DNA of 64,000 nucleotides from Chitinimonas koreensis (GCF_014353015.1 NZ_CP060704.1:2753001-2817000); one strand, 5' to 3'; counted from the stretch's first letter, positions 49,410 through 57,039 are shown. Program-made: numbers and translations. The notes: a model not told the origin generated them from the sequence alone.

Positions 49410-50633
49410 CTAAGCCGCCCGCCGCAGCGGCAGGCAGCTCGGCCCGACCGGCTCGAACGCCTTGTAGGTCAGGATGAATTCCTGGTGGCCCAGCGCCTCG
49501 GACTTGCTCGGCTCGCCGTTGGCGACGCGGCCGACCAGCCCGACGATCTCGGCGCCGAGCTGGTCCAGCGTCGCCTCGCCGGCCAAGAGGCGCCCGGCAT
49601 TCACGTCCATGTCGTCCGCCAGCCGCGCATAGGTCTGCGGATTGGCGCAGACCTTGATCACCGGCGCCAGCGCCGAGCCGACCACCGAGCCGCGGCCGGT
49701 GGTGAACAGCGTCAGGTGGGCGCCGCAGGCGATCAGCTCGACGATCTCGGCGTTGTCCGAGATGTTGGGAAAGCCGAAGCGCACCTCGCCGTCGGGCACC
49801 ACGTCGAGCAGGTAGAGCCCGCCGGCCGGCGGCACGTCGCCCGGCTTGATCAGGCCGGCGATCGGCGAAGCGCCGCTCTTGGCATAGGCGCCGAGCGACT
49901 TCTCCTCCTGGGTGGTCAGGCCGCCGTCGGCATTGCCGGGCGCGAAGCTGCCGTGGCCCAGCGTGGCGTAGTAGCGCGCCGCCTTGGCCACGCAGGCGAC
50001 GATTTCCTCGCCCAGCTCGGGCGTGGCGGCGCGGCGCTGCATGTGGAACTCGCAGCCGACCAGCTCGCCGGTCTCCTCGAAGATGCAGGCGCTGCCGGCG
50101 CCGATCATGGCGTCGAAGGCGCGGCCGACGGCCGGGTTGGCGGTGATGCCGCTGGTGCCGTCCGAGCCGCCGCAGACGGTGCCGACCACCAGCTCGTCCC
50201 AGCCCATCGGCACGCGCGCCTCGCCAGCCAGGTGGTCGAGCGCCCAGCGCACCCACTCCACGCCTTCGGCGATGGTGCGGCGGGTGCCGCCGTGCTCCTG
50301 GATGGTCAGCGTGTGGACCGGCCGGCCGCTGGCGGCCACCACGGCGTCGAGCCCGCGCTTGTCGAAGCTCTCGCAGCCGAGCGACAGCAGCAGCACCGCG
50401 CCGACGTTCGGGTGGGTGGCGAGCTGACGCAGCATCTTGTCGGCGTAGGCGTTCGGGTAGCAGCCGGGAAAGCCGATCAGGTGGACCGGTCGGCCGCGGA
50501 ATTCGAGCGTGATCTCGCGCGCCACGAAATGCGCGCATTCGACCAGGTAGGCCACCGCCACCACGTTGCGGATGCCCTTGCGGCCGTCCTGGCGCGGATA
50601 GCCGAGCAGCGGGGGGAGCGTGTCCAGCGTCAT
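49410..50633 (-). CDS. UxaA-family dehydratase large subunit, probable L-fuconate dehydratase
   Basis: A 407-residue protein related to the C-terminal catalytic part of altronate/galactarate dehydratases. Begins at ATG 50633, one base after the stop of the SAF-domain gene (TGAGATG), so translation is coupled. Conserved regions are GIRNVVAVAYLVECA, GFPGCYPNAYADKM, GCESFDKRGLD, EHGGTRRTIAEG, VCGGSDGTSGITANPAVG and TTGRGSVVGSALAPVIKV; the Cys residues fit the Fe-S/metal centre. In this pathway it would convert L-fuconate to 2-keto-3-deoxy-L-fuconate. A split UxaA pair also occurs in the Campylobacter fucose locus (established knowledge), which supports the assignment over altronate. Confidence 0.82.
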   Translation of the reverse strand: MTLDTLPPLLGYPRQDGRKGIRNVVAVAYLVECAHFVAREITLEFRGRPVHLIGFPGCYPNAYADKMLRQLATHPNVGAVLLLSLGCESFDKRGLDAVVAASGRPVHTLTIQEHGGTRRTIAEGVEWVRWALDHLAGEARVPMGWDELVVGTVCGGSDGTSGITANPAVGRAFDAMIGAGSACIFEETGELVGCEFHMQRRAATPELGEEIVACVAKAARYYATLGHGSFAPGNADGGLTTQEEKSLGAYAKSGASPIAGLIKPGDVPPAGGLYLLDVVPDGEVRFGFPNISDNAEIVELIACGAHLTLFTTGRGSVVGSALAPVIKVCANPQTYARLADDMDVNAGRLLAGEATLDQLGAEIVGLVGRVANGEPSKSEALGHQEFILTYKAFEPVGPSCLPLRRAA

Positions 50634-50634
50634 C

Positions 50635-50955
50635 TCAATGTCCGTCACGGACGAAAGAGCGACCGTCTTCCAGCGTGTAGGTCGGCAGGTAGTCGCTCTG
50701 CAGGTTGTGGGTATGGATGTGCTCGCCCTGGGCGATGGCGGCGGTGGCGCTGCCGATGACCGCGCCGTAGCGCAGCACCTTGTCGCCGGCCGCGATCGGC
50801 CGCCGGGCCAGCTTGTGGCCGCTGCCGACGTCGCGCGCCAGCTCGACCGCAAGGCCCTCGACCAGCAGCCGCTCGCCCGCCTGCAGCGGCGCGCAGGCCA
50901 CCAGGCAGTTGTCTTCCGCCGCGAGCAGCAGGAGGCGTGGATCGGTAACGGCCAT
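50635..50955 (-). CDS. SAF-domain (UxaA N-terminal) dehydratase small subunit
   Basis: A 106-residue small subunit with an SAF fold, equivalent to the N-terminal domain of UxaA/GarD dehydratases. Visible parts are LLLLAAEDNCLVACAPLQAG, VARDVGSGHKLARRPIA-type sequence, DKVLRYGAVIGSATAAIAQ and HTHNLQSDY. The HTHN-type motif near the C-terminus is typical. It needs the 407-residue partner encoded just downstream. Start ATG 50953-50955 follows GGAAAGC. It is the first gene of the minus-strand fucose operon and faces the divergent GntR regulator gene across about 200 bases. Confidence 0.84.
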   Translation of the reverse strand: MAVTDPRLLLLAAEDNCLVACAPLQAGERLLVEGLAVELARDVGSGHKLARRPIAAGDKVLRYGAVIGSATAAIAQGEHIHTHNLQSDYLPTYTLEDGRSFVRDGH

Positions 50956-51012
50956 GTTCGATGCTTTCCAATGCTTGGGTCGATCCGGTCCCGTTGCGGC
51001 AGGTCCGGCGTA

Positions 51013-51049
51013 TTGGCTTGAAGGTCTATTGGTCTGACCATTGAGCCAA
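51013..51049. promoter_or_regulatory. FadR/GntR-type operator candidate in divergent promoter region
   Basis: Inner palindrome TGGTCTGACCA (51030-51040) has the TGGTnnnACCA form of FCD-type GntR operators. An outer pair TTGGCT (51013-51018) / AGCCAA (51044-51049) encloses it. Located between the dehydratase operon and the regulator gene, so it could control both. Confidence 0.68.
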
Positions 51050-51156
51050 ACGATAGTTGTGCCATAATGCGTCTGTCAAGCGATGAATCGCGGCGGCGGA
51101 CCGATGGTGCCGTCGCGCCGCGGCACCGAACGAGAACGCACAAGGGATGAACGAAT

Positions 51157-51909
51157 ATGGTGGGACGCCTGCCGCAGATCGAACCCAAGCGGCTGTACCG
51201 GCAGATCGCCGGCCTGATCCGGACGCATATCGACCAGGGCGAATTCGCCATCGGCAGCTACCTGCCGCCCGAGCGCGAGCTGGCCCAGCAGCTCGGCGTC
51301 AGCCGCGCCTCGGTGCGCGAGGCGCTGATCGCGCTCGAAGTCGAAGGCCGGGTGTCGATCCGGGTCGGCGCCGGCGTACAGGTGCTGAACCCGGCGTCAG
51401 CCGGGGGGGCGCTGGCCGGGGGATCGGCAACCAAGGCCGCGGCCGGCAACGGCGGCTCCGCCGCCGAGCTGCCCGAGATCGGCCCGCTGGAGTTGCTGGA
51501 AGCGCGCCGGCTGGTGGAAAGCGAGACCGCCGCGCTGGCCGCCCGCAACGCCACCGAGGCCGACATCGCCGCGCTCGAGGCGGCGCTGGCGCGCATGCTG
51601 GACGAGCACGCCAAGGGGATCCCGCGCCACGAGGGCGACCGCGACTTCCACTACGCGCTGGCGCGCGCCAGCGGCAACGGCGCGCTGCTGTTCATGGTGG
51701 CCACGCTGTGGGAGCAGCGCTACACGCCGGTGTTCGAGAAATTCGAGGAACACTTCTCCACCACCGAGCTGTATCGCGACGCCGAGGATTTCCACCAGCG
51801 CATCCTCGACGCCGTGCGCCGCCGCGACGCCACCGCGGCGCGCAACGCGATGAAGGCCCACCTCGACACGGTGAAGAAGGCGTTCTCGCGCAGCCTGTCG
51901 GGACGCTGA
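51157..51909 (+). CDS. FadR-type GntR transcriptional regulator (FCD domain)
   Basis: A 250-residue regulator. Winged helix at residues about 13-75 (LYRQIAGLIRTHIDQGEFAI, PPERELAQQLGVSRASVREAL). A Gly/Ala-rich linker (about 80-105) is longer than usual. Then the all-helical FCD effector domain: LLEARRLVESETAALAARN, DFHYALARASGN, with Asp and His residues that bind a metal in this family. Transcribed divergently from the fucose operon, with TGGTCTGACCA in between, so it probably responds to a pathway intermediate such as fuconate, a ketodeoxy acid or lactate. Confidence 0.9.
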   Translation: MVGRLPQIEPKRLYRQIAGLIRTHIDQGEFAIGSYLPPERELAQQLGVSRASVREALIALEVEGRVSIRVGAGVQVLNPASAGGALAGGSATKAAAGNGGSAAELPEIGPLELLEARRLVESETAALAARNATEADIAALEAALARMLDEHAKGIPRHEGDRDFHYALARASGNGALLFMVATLWEQRYTPVFEKFEEHFSTTELYRDAEDFHQRILDAVRRRDATAARNAMKAHLDTVKKAFSRSLSGR

Positions 51910-51996
51910 CCTCGTCCGGAGGAACCGGACAACACCTTGAATAACAAAAGCTTAACGCAGGGCCGATGCTAGACTGCAAGCCGAAGGAGAGATGCC

Positions 51997-52185
51997 ATGA
52001 CCATGACGAGCACGCAGCCCTTGCGCGAGGCGGAAAAGGTCGCGCATGCCAAGCACCAGGAGTGGTTGGAAGCGGAACTGGACGCCGGCGATGCCAGCGC
52101 CGAAACCGAGGGCACGGTAACGGCAGACGAGCTGCTGGAAAGCCTGGACGCGGCCATCGACCAGCATGCCGGCAAAGCCGCTTAG
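51997..52185 (+). CDS. Putative antitoxin of a ParE-type module
   Basis: A 62-residue acidic, helix-rich protein starting at ATG 51997 after AAGGAGAG. I do not recognise a DNA-binding motif. Its end overlaps the following ParE-like toxin gene by 20 bases, the usual arrangement for toxin-antitoxin pairs, which is the main reason for the call. Confidence 0.65.
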   Translation: MTMTSTQPLREAEKVAHAKHQEWLEAELDAGDASAETEGTVTADELLESLDAAIDQHAGKAA

Positions 52186-52450
52186 GGTCGCCCGGCTAGC
52201 CCAGCGCGACGCCGTCGCCGCTGTGCAGTGGTACGCAAGCGAGGCCGGCGAAAGCGTTGCCCGTCGGTTCCGCGACGAAATCTCCGCCGCCCTGACCTGG
52301 GTCGCCGAACATCCGCTGGCCGGCAGCCCTGGCAACAAAGGCCGGCGTCGCAAGCATCTCGCGCATTTCCCCTACACCTTGTACTACCGGGTCCATGCCA
52401 GCCACGTGACCGTGCTGCGCATCATTCACCAGCATCAAAACTACCGCTGA
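52166..52450 (+). CDS. RelE/ParE-superfamily toxin
   Basis: A 94-residue protein with the ParE fold signature: AVQWYASEAGESVARRFRDEI, HPLAGSPGNKGRRRKHLAHFPYTLYYRV and VTVLRIIHQHQNYR. Family members inhibit gyrase or, for RelE types, cleave mRNA on the ribosome, and are neutralised by the upstream partner. It lies 6 bases before lutA and may share its transcript, an unusual setting for a toxin module. Confidence 0.85.
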   Translation: MPAKPLRVARLAQRDAVAAVQWYASEAGESVARRFRDEISAALTWVAEHPLAGSPGNKGRRRKHLAHFPYTLYYRVHASHVTVLRIIHQHQNYR

Positions 52451-52456
52451 GCCCGC

Positions 52457-53200
52457 ATGCGCATCGCCCTCTTCATCCCCTGCTTCATCGACACCTTCTT
52501 CCCCGACGTCGCCATCGCCACGCTCGAACTGCTCGAGCGGCTGGGCTGCCGGGTCGACTACCCGCCCGACCAGACCTGCTGCGGCCAGCCGCTGGGCAAC
52601 AGCGGCTGCCATGACGAAGCGCGCGCCTGCGAGACGCTGTTCGTGCAGAACTTCGCCGGCTACGACTACATCGTGGCGCCTTCGGGCAGCTGCGTGCACC
52701 ACGTGCGCGACCACCTGAGCGCGGCGCCCGACGACGACGTCACCCGCCAGGTCCGCGACCGCACCTACGAGCTGGTCGAGTTCCTGCACGACGTGCTCGG
52801 CGTGCGCAACTTCCCCTGGGCCGAGTTCCCGCACCGCGTCGGCCTGCACAACAGCTGCGGCACGCTGCGCCGGCTCGGCCACGCCAGCGCCAGCGAGCTG
52901 AACGGCCCGGCCTTCTCCAAGCCGCTGGCGCTGCTGGCCGGCGTCAAGGGCATCGAATTCGCCACGCCGAGCCGGCCCGACGAATGCTGCGGCTTCGGCG
53001 GCACCTTCTGCATCACCGAGGAGCCGGTCTCGGCGCGCATGGGCTACGACAAGGTGCGCGACCACAGCGCGGCCGGCGCGAGCTACGTGGTGTCGGCCGA
53101 CATGTCCTGCCTGATGCACCAGCGCGGCTGCGCCGAGCGGCTGGGCCTGCCGCTGCGCTTCATCCACATCGCCCAGATCCTCAACGGAGCGCGCGCATGA
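52457..53200 (+). CDS. lutA: L-lactate oxidation complex subunit LutA
   Basis: Part of the LutABC iron-sulfur complex that oxidises L-lactate to pyruvate at the membrane. 247 residues with two cysteine-rich motifs: TCCGQPLGNSGC near residue 36 and ECCGFGGTFCITEE near 176. HNSCGTLRRLG lies in the middle. Start ATG 52457, only 6 bases after the ParE-like gene. The stop overlaps the lutB ATG (ATGA at 53197-53200). In the genome context it would burn the L-lactate made from fucose. Confidence 0.92.
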   Translation: MRIALFIPCFIDTFFPDVAIATLELLERLGCRVDYPPDQTCCGQPLGNSGCHDEARACETLFVQNFAGYDYIVAPSGSCVHHVRDHLSAAPDDDVTRQVRDRTYELVEFLHDVLGVRNFPWAEFPHRVGLHNSCGTLRRLGHASASELNGPAFSKPLALLAGVKGIEFATPSRPDECCGFGGTFCITEEPVSARMGYDKVRDHSAAGASYVVSADMSCLMHQRGCAERLGLPLRFIHIAQILNGARA

Positions 53201-54648
53201 GCCGCCGCGTCGACCACGCCAAGGCCTCGCGCGCCTTCATCGGCGACGAGCCGCACATCCGCTTCCACGACAAGCGGCTGTGGGGCCTGCGCGAATTGCG
53301 CGACCAGGCCGCCCACGGCATCGCCGAATGGGAGCAGCTGCGCGCGCTGGCCTCGCAGATCAAGGAACACACGCTGGGCAATCTGGCCGGCTACCTCGAG
53401 CAGTTCGACCGCACGGCGCGCGCCAACGGCGTGGTGGTGCACTGGGCGGCCGACGCGGCCGAGCACAACCGCATCGTCCACGACCTCCTGGCCGAGCGCG
53501 GCGTCGACCTGCTGGTCAAGAGCAAGTCGATGCTGACCGAGGAATGCGAGATGCGGCCCTACCTCGAGGCGCGCGGGATCGAGGTGGTCGAGACCGACCT
53601 GGGCGAGCGCATCCAGCAGCTCGACGGCGAGATGCCCAGCCATATCGTGGTGCCGGCCGTGCACAAGCTGGCCGCCGACGTGGCCGAGGTGTTCGCCGAC
53701 AGCATCGGCACCGACCGCGCCAACGCCGATCCGCACTACCTGGCCGAGGGCATGCGGCAGGACACCCGGCCCTACTTCCTGCGCGCCGGCGCCGGCATGA
53801 CCGGCTGCAACTTCGCGGTGGCCGAGACCGGCACCGTGGTGGTCTGCACCAACGAGGGCAATGCCGACCTGAGCGCCAACCTGCCGCCCATCCACATCGC
53901 CAGCATCGGCATCGAGAAGCTGATCCCGCGCCTGAGCGACCTCGCGGTGTTCGTCCGCATGCTGTCGCGCAGCGCGCTCGGTTCGCCGATCACCCAGTAC
54001 ACCTCGCACTTCCGCGCCCCGCGCGAGGGCGGCGAGCTGCACTACGTGCTGGTCGACAACGGCCGCAGCGCGCGGCTGGCGATGGACGACTTCTGGTATT
54101 CGCTCAAGTGCATCCGCTGCGGCGCCTGCATGAACACCTGCCCGGTCTACCGCCGCAGCGGCGGGCTCAGCTACGGCGGCGTCTACGCCGGCCCGATCGG
54201 CGCCATCATCAATCCGACCTTCGACCTGAAGAAGTACAGCGCCCTGCCCTTCGCCAGCACGCTCAACGGCAGTTGCAGCAACGTCTGCCCGGTCAAGATC
54301 AACATCCACGAGCAGATCTACAAGTGGCGCCAGATCGTCGCCGCGCAGGGCCACGTCGGCTTCGTCAAACGCGAGTCGATGAAGCTGGCCGGCGCGGTGC
54401 TTGGCGATCCGCGCCGCTACCGCAAGCTGTCGGAGACCACCGGCCGCGCCATCGCCGGGCTGCCGCGCGCCTTCCTCTACAACCCGTTCAACGCCTGGGG
54501 CAAGCAGCGCGAGCTGCCGGCGGCGCCGAAGCAGACCTTCCACCAGTGGTATGCCGCCAACCGCCCCAGCGAGCGGGTCAAGCCGACCGTGCCGTGCATG
54601 GCCGAGCCCGCCGCCGAGCCGCCGCAGGACCAAGGAGAGACCCGATGA
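53197..54648 (+). CDS. lutB: L-lactate oxidation iron-sulfur protein LutB
   Basis: A 483-residue subunit with an N-terminal LUD domain (LLVKSKSMLTEECEMRPYL, GCNFAVAETGTVVVCTNEGN) and a C-terminal ferredoxin-type segment. The first 4Fe-4S motif is CIRCGACMNTCPVY near residue 308, the second has CSNVCPVKINIHEQIY near 365. ATG 53197 overlaps the lutA stop. The protein ends in the coupling ATGA with lutC (54645-54648). Full length for the family, no break seen. Confidence 0.94.
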   Translation: MSRRVDHAKASRAFIGDEPHIRFHDKRLWGLRELRDQAAHGIAEWEQLRALASQIKEHTLGNLAGYLEQFDRTARANGVVVHWAADAAEHNRIVHDLLAERGVDLLVKSKSMLTEECEMRPYLEARGIEVVETDLGERIQQLDGEMPSHIVVPAVHKLAADVAEVFADSIGTDRANADPHYLAEGMRQDTRPYFLRAGAGMTGCNFAVAETGTVVVCTNEGNADLSANLPPIHIASIGIEKLIPRLSDLAVFVRMLSRSALGSPITQYTSHFRAPREGGELHYVLVDNGRSARLAMDDFWYSLKCIRCGACMNTCPVYRRSGGLSYGGVYAGPIGAIINPTFDLKKYSALPFASTLNGSCSNVCPVKINIHEQIYKWRQIVAAQGHVGFVKRESMKLAGAVLGDPRRYRKLSETTGRAIAGLPRAFLYNPFNAWGKQRELPAAPKQTFHQWYAANRPSERVKPTVPCMAEPAAEPPQDQGETR

Positions 54649-55262
54649 GCAGCCGCGTCGCCATGCTGGCCACCCTGCGCGCGCATGCACGCGCCGCCGT
54701 GCCGCTGCCCGAGGTGCCGCTGTTCGACCTGGGGCTGCCCGAACGGCTGCCGCAGTTCGTCGCCATGCTGGAGAAGATGGGCGGCCGCTGGATCGGCGAC
54801 CCTGCCGCCGAGGCGACCGGCGACGATCTCGACGCGCTGCTGCGGCGGCGCTTTCCCGATGCGCTCGCCTTCTGCTCGGCGGTGCCCGAGGTGCGCGGCA
54901 CCGTGCGCATCGAGGCGATCGGCGACGCGCGCACGCTGGCCGGCATCGACGTCGGCGTGGTGCGCGCCGGCTTCGCGGTGGCCGAGACCGGCTCGGTCTG
55001 GCTGTCCGAGGCGCAATACCGGCTCAATCCGCTCGGCTACCTGCCGCAGCACCTGGTGGTGCTGCTCGACCCGGCCGAGATCGTGCCCAACCTGCACCAC
55101 GCCTATGCCCGGCCGGAATGGCGCGAGGCGCGCTATGCCGTGCTGACGAGCGGGCCGTCGGCCACGGCCGACATCGAGGGCGTGCTGATCCGCGGCGCGC
55201 AGGGGGTGCGCAGCCTGACGGTGATCGCACTGGGCCGGGCGAGCGGGCCGGCCGAGGCGTAG
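54645..55262 (+). CDS. lutC: L-lactate oxidation complex subunit LutC
   Basis: LUD-domain protein of 205 residues. Family segments are GVVRAGFAVAETGSVWLSE, LGYLPQHLVVLLDPAEIV, and LTSGPSATADIEGVLIRGAQ with VRSLTVIAL near the end. Last gene of the lutABC operon, coupled to lutB through ATGA. The complex would feed electrons from lactate into the respiratory chain. Confidence 0.93.
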   Translation: MSSRVAMLATLRAHARAAVPLPEVPLFDLGLPERLPQFVAMLEKMGGRWIGDPAAEATGDDLDALLRRRFPDALAFCSAVPEVRGTVRIEAIGDARTLAGIDVGVVRAGFAVAETGSVWLSEAQYRLNPLGYLPQHLVVLLDPAEIVPNLHHAYARPEWREARYAVLTSGPSATADIEGVLIRGAQGVRSLTVIALGRASGPAEA

Positions 55263-55300
55263 AAGACCCTTTCGCCAGGGAGCCGAGGTATTCGAGACCC

Positions 55301-55329
55301 AAAAAAGGCGGCACGCCGAAGCGTGCCGC
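55301..55329 (-). terminator. Terminator with UUCG tetraloop, minus-strand orientation
   Basis: GCGGCACGC / GCGTGCCGC, 9-bp stem 55308-55329. On the minus strand the loop is TTCG and it is followed by CTTTTTT. On the plus strand it may still stop lutC transcripts, but the T-tract lies on the minus strand. Confidence 0.75.
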
Positions 55330-55430
55330 GAACTCTCCATTTGAAGAGAGGAGTGAAGCTGGAGGCTGCCGGTCGTGATCGCCCGGCTAGCCGATGATTT
55401 TGAATATATTCATGTTAACGATTACAGTGA
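55301..55430 (-). ncRNA. Candidate minus-strand small RNA
   Basis: On the minus strand a promoter-like TTGTGG - 17 bases - TAATCG lies in the AT-rich stretch (about 55414-55453), and an intrinsic terminator ends at 55301. No gene on the minus strand accounts for the terminator. Purely a sequence-based suggestion. Confidence 0.3.
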
Positions 55431-55682
55431 AAATTTTCCAGCCACAATATCTTTCCAAATATTTCCTTTTACTATCGTATCGCAAGAATAGCGCCCGGTG
55501 TCGTCGGCATCCAGTCCTCCACCCGGTGTAAATCCTGCCGTCCCCGATGCAAGAATGACCGCCGCCATCGGCCCGATCTCCGTCCCACGCGGCCCGGCGG
55601 CGGGCACGCCGCTTGCGCATGAGCGGGCAGGACCGTCGCAATCGCACGGCCCCTCCCCGTCCAAGCCAAGGAGATTCCGATC

Positions 55683-56111
55683 ATGCTCAACACCCCGGCC
55701 ATTCCCCCCGGCGGCGCCGCCATCAGCGGCTCGGCCGAATCGCTCAACCAGAATCCCGGCCCCGGCCCCTTCCTGATGCTGGCCGACACGCTGACCGGCA
55801 ACGACGTGGTCAATCCGGCCGGCGACAAGCTCGGCGACATCAAGGGCATCATGCTCGATGTCCAGCGCGGCCGGATCGCCTACGCGGTGCTGTCGTTCGG
55901 CGGCCTGCTCGGCCTGGGCGACAAGCTGTTCGCCCTGCCCTGGTCGGCGCTGCTGCTCGATACCGACCGCAAGTGCTTCGTGCTCGACGCCGACAAGGAA
56001 CGGTTGGAGAAGGCCAACGGCTTCGACAAGGACCACTGGCCGAGCATGGCCGATCCGCGCTGGGCCAGCGACCTTCACCTGTACTACGGCCGCCGTCCCT
56101 ATTGGGAATGA
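55683..56111 (+). CDS. PRC-barrel domain protein
   Basis: A 142-residue protein with a central PRC-barrel (LTGNDVVNPAGDKLGDIKGIMLDVQRGRIAYAVLSFGG, residues about 37-75, then FALPWSALLLD). PRC-barrels occur in RNA-processing and photosynthetic proteins and in many small stress-related proteins. The N-terminus is Gly/Pro-rich and unremarkable. Start ATG 55683 follows AAGGAG. The role is unknown. A strong 15-bp hairpin follows the gene. Confidence 0.8.
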   Translation: MLNTPAIPPGGAAISGSAESLNQNPGPGPFLMLADTLTGNDVVNPAGDKLGDIKGIMLDVQRGRIAYAVLSFGGLLGLGDKLFALPWSALLLDTDRKCFVLDADKERLEKANGFDKDHWPSMADPRWASDLHLYYGRRPYWE

Positions 56112-56116
56112 GCCTG

Positions 56117-56152
56117 CGCGGTGCGCGCCGCGGCTTCGCGGCGCGCACCGCG
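56117..56152 (+). terminator. Very strong hairpin after the PRC-barrel gene
   Basis: 15-bp perfect stem CGCGGTGCGCGCCGC and inverse with loop GGCTTC, starting 6 bases after the stop. A second stem CGGACCGC / GCGGTCCG (56174-56195) follows with CTTGCTTT. Probably terminates both this gene and the convergent one. Confidence 0.75.
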
Positions 56153-56244
56153 TCGGATCGAGGCAAAGAGAAACGGACCGCACGATCGCGGTCCGCTTGC
56201 TTTCGATCCGTCTTTCGATCGTTCGCCACGCTGGCGAACGCCGC

Positions 56245-56520
56245 TCACATGCCCAGGTGCTCGGCCCCGGCCGGCGGCTGCGGCGACGCATCGGGCTGCC
56301 CCAGCGCCAGGTGATGCGCATGGGCGCAGTGATCGCAGCAGTAGCAATCGTTGCCCTCGCCGGCCACGCCATGGCCGAGGATGCGACAGCCGCAATGGGC
56401 GCAGGCCGGCGCCATGGCGAAGATCGCGCATTCGAAGCTGTCGAACAGATGGCGCGCACCGTCGCGCTCGACGATGAAGCCCGACCGCGTCGGGGCTCCG
56501 CATTGTTCACACTTGTCCAT
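56245..56520 (-). CDS. Small Cys/His-rich protein, metallothionein-like
   Basis: A 91-residue protein with 10 Cys and many His: MDKCEQCGAPTRSGF, SFECAIF, ACAHCGCRILGHGV, and DCYCCDHCAHAHH. The last two blocks resemble prokaryotic metallothioneins (CxxCGC ... YCC..CA). Binding of Zn or similar metals is likely. Could equally be a zinc-ribbon protein of other function. Start ATG 56520 follows AGGAGA on the minus strand. Confidence 0.7.
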   Translation of the reverse strand: MDKCEQCGAPTRSGFIVERDGARHLFDSFECAIFAMAPACAHCGCRILGHGVAGEGNDCYCCDHCAHAHHLALGQPDASPQPPAGAEHLGM

Positions 56521-56601
56521 CTCGTCTCCTTTCGGGAAATCCGCCGGAACGGCGGACGCGGGCAGCGGATCGGCCGCCCGCGCCCGGCCGCGGGAGCGGG
56601 A

Positions 56602-57039
56602 TCAGCGATGCATCACGCTGCCGCCGCGGACCTCGACCCGGTCGCCGGCGGCGAAGCTGCCGTCGTCCTGGGTGACGGTCTGGTAGCGGCCGTCGTCCAT
56701 GCGGATCGACAAGCGATAGGACACGCGGTTTGCGTTGTTGCGGTCCTGGACCTTGTCGCCGACGTAGGCGCCGCCGACCGCGCCGGCGATGGTCGCGGCG
56801 GTGTTGCCGTGCCCCTTGCCGACCTGGTGGCCCAGCAGGCCGCCGATCACGCCGCCGACCACCGCGCCGGCGCCGACGCCGTCGGTGCGCTTCTCGACCA
56901 CGGTGACCGACTCGACCGTGCCGTAGCGCTCGGCGTAGGAGACGCGCGAGGGCATGTCGGAGCGGGGCGGCGTGCTGCTGCAGCCGGGCGCGGCCATCAG
57001 GGCGGCGGCCAGCGGAAGGGCGATCCAGAGGGATTGCAT
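56602..57039 (-). CDS. Glycine-zipper lipoprotein (SlyB/17-kDa-antigen type)
   Basis: A 145-residue outer-membrane lipoprotein. Signal peptide with lipobox APGC, lipidated Cys at about residue 20. The centre is a glycine-zipper 2TM segment, GVGAGAVVGGVIGGLLGHQVG and AATIAGAVGGAYVGDKV. The C-terminal part is beta-rich. Such proteins are thought to stabilise the outer membrane. ATG 57039 gives the clean signal peptide. Confidence 0.88.
   Translation of the reverse strand: MQSLWIALPLAAALMAAPGCSSTPPRSDMPSRVSYAERYGTVESVTVVEKRTDGVGAGAVVGGVIGGLLGHQVGKGHGNTAATIAGAVGGAYVGDKVQDRNNANRVSYRLSIRMDDGRYQTVTQDDGSFAAGDRVEVRGGSVMHR

Larger units (their letters stand above)
55263..55682. other. Intergenic region between lutC and the PRC-barrel gene
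   Basis: 420 bases with a hairpin terminator near the left and a clearly AT-rich stretch at about 55390-55490 that contrasts with the rest of the window. No protein gene is convincing. Confidence 0.6.

Noticed and set aside
49410..50955. Altronate dehydratase of hexuronate catabolism
   Set aside because: No uxaB/uxaC or hexuronate isomerase genes are near; the surrounding enzymes form a fucose pathway, so fuconate is the better substrate guess.
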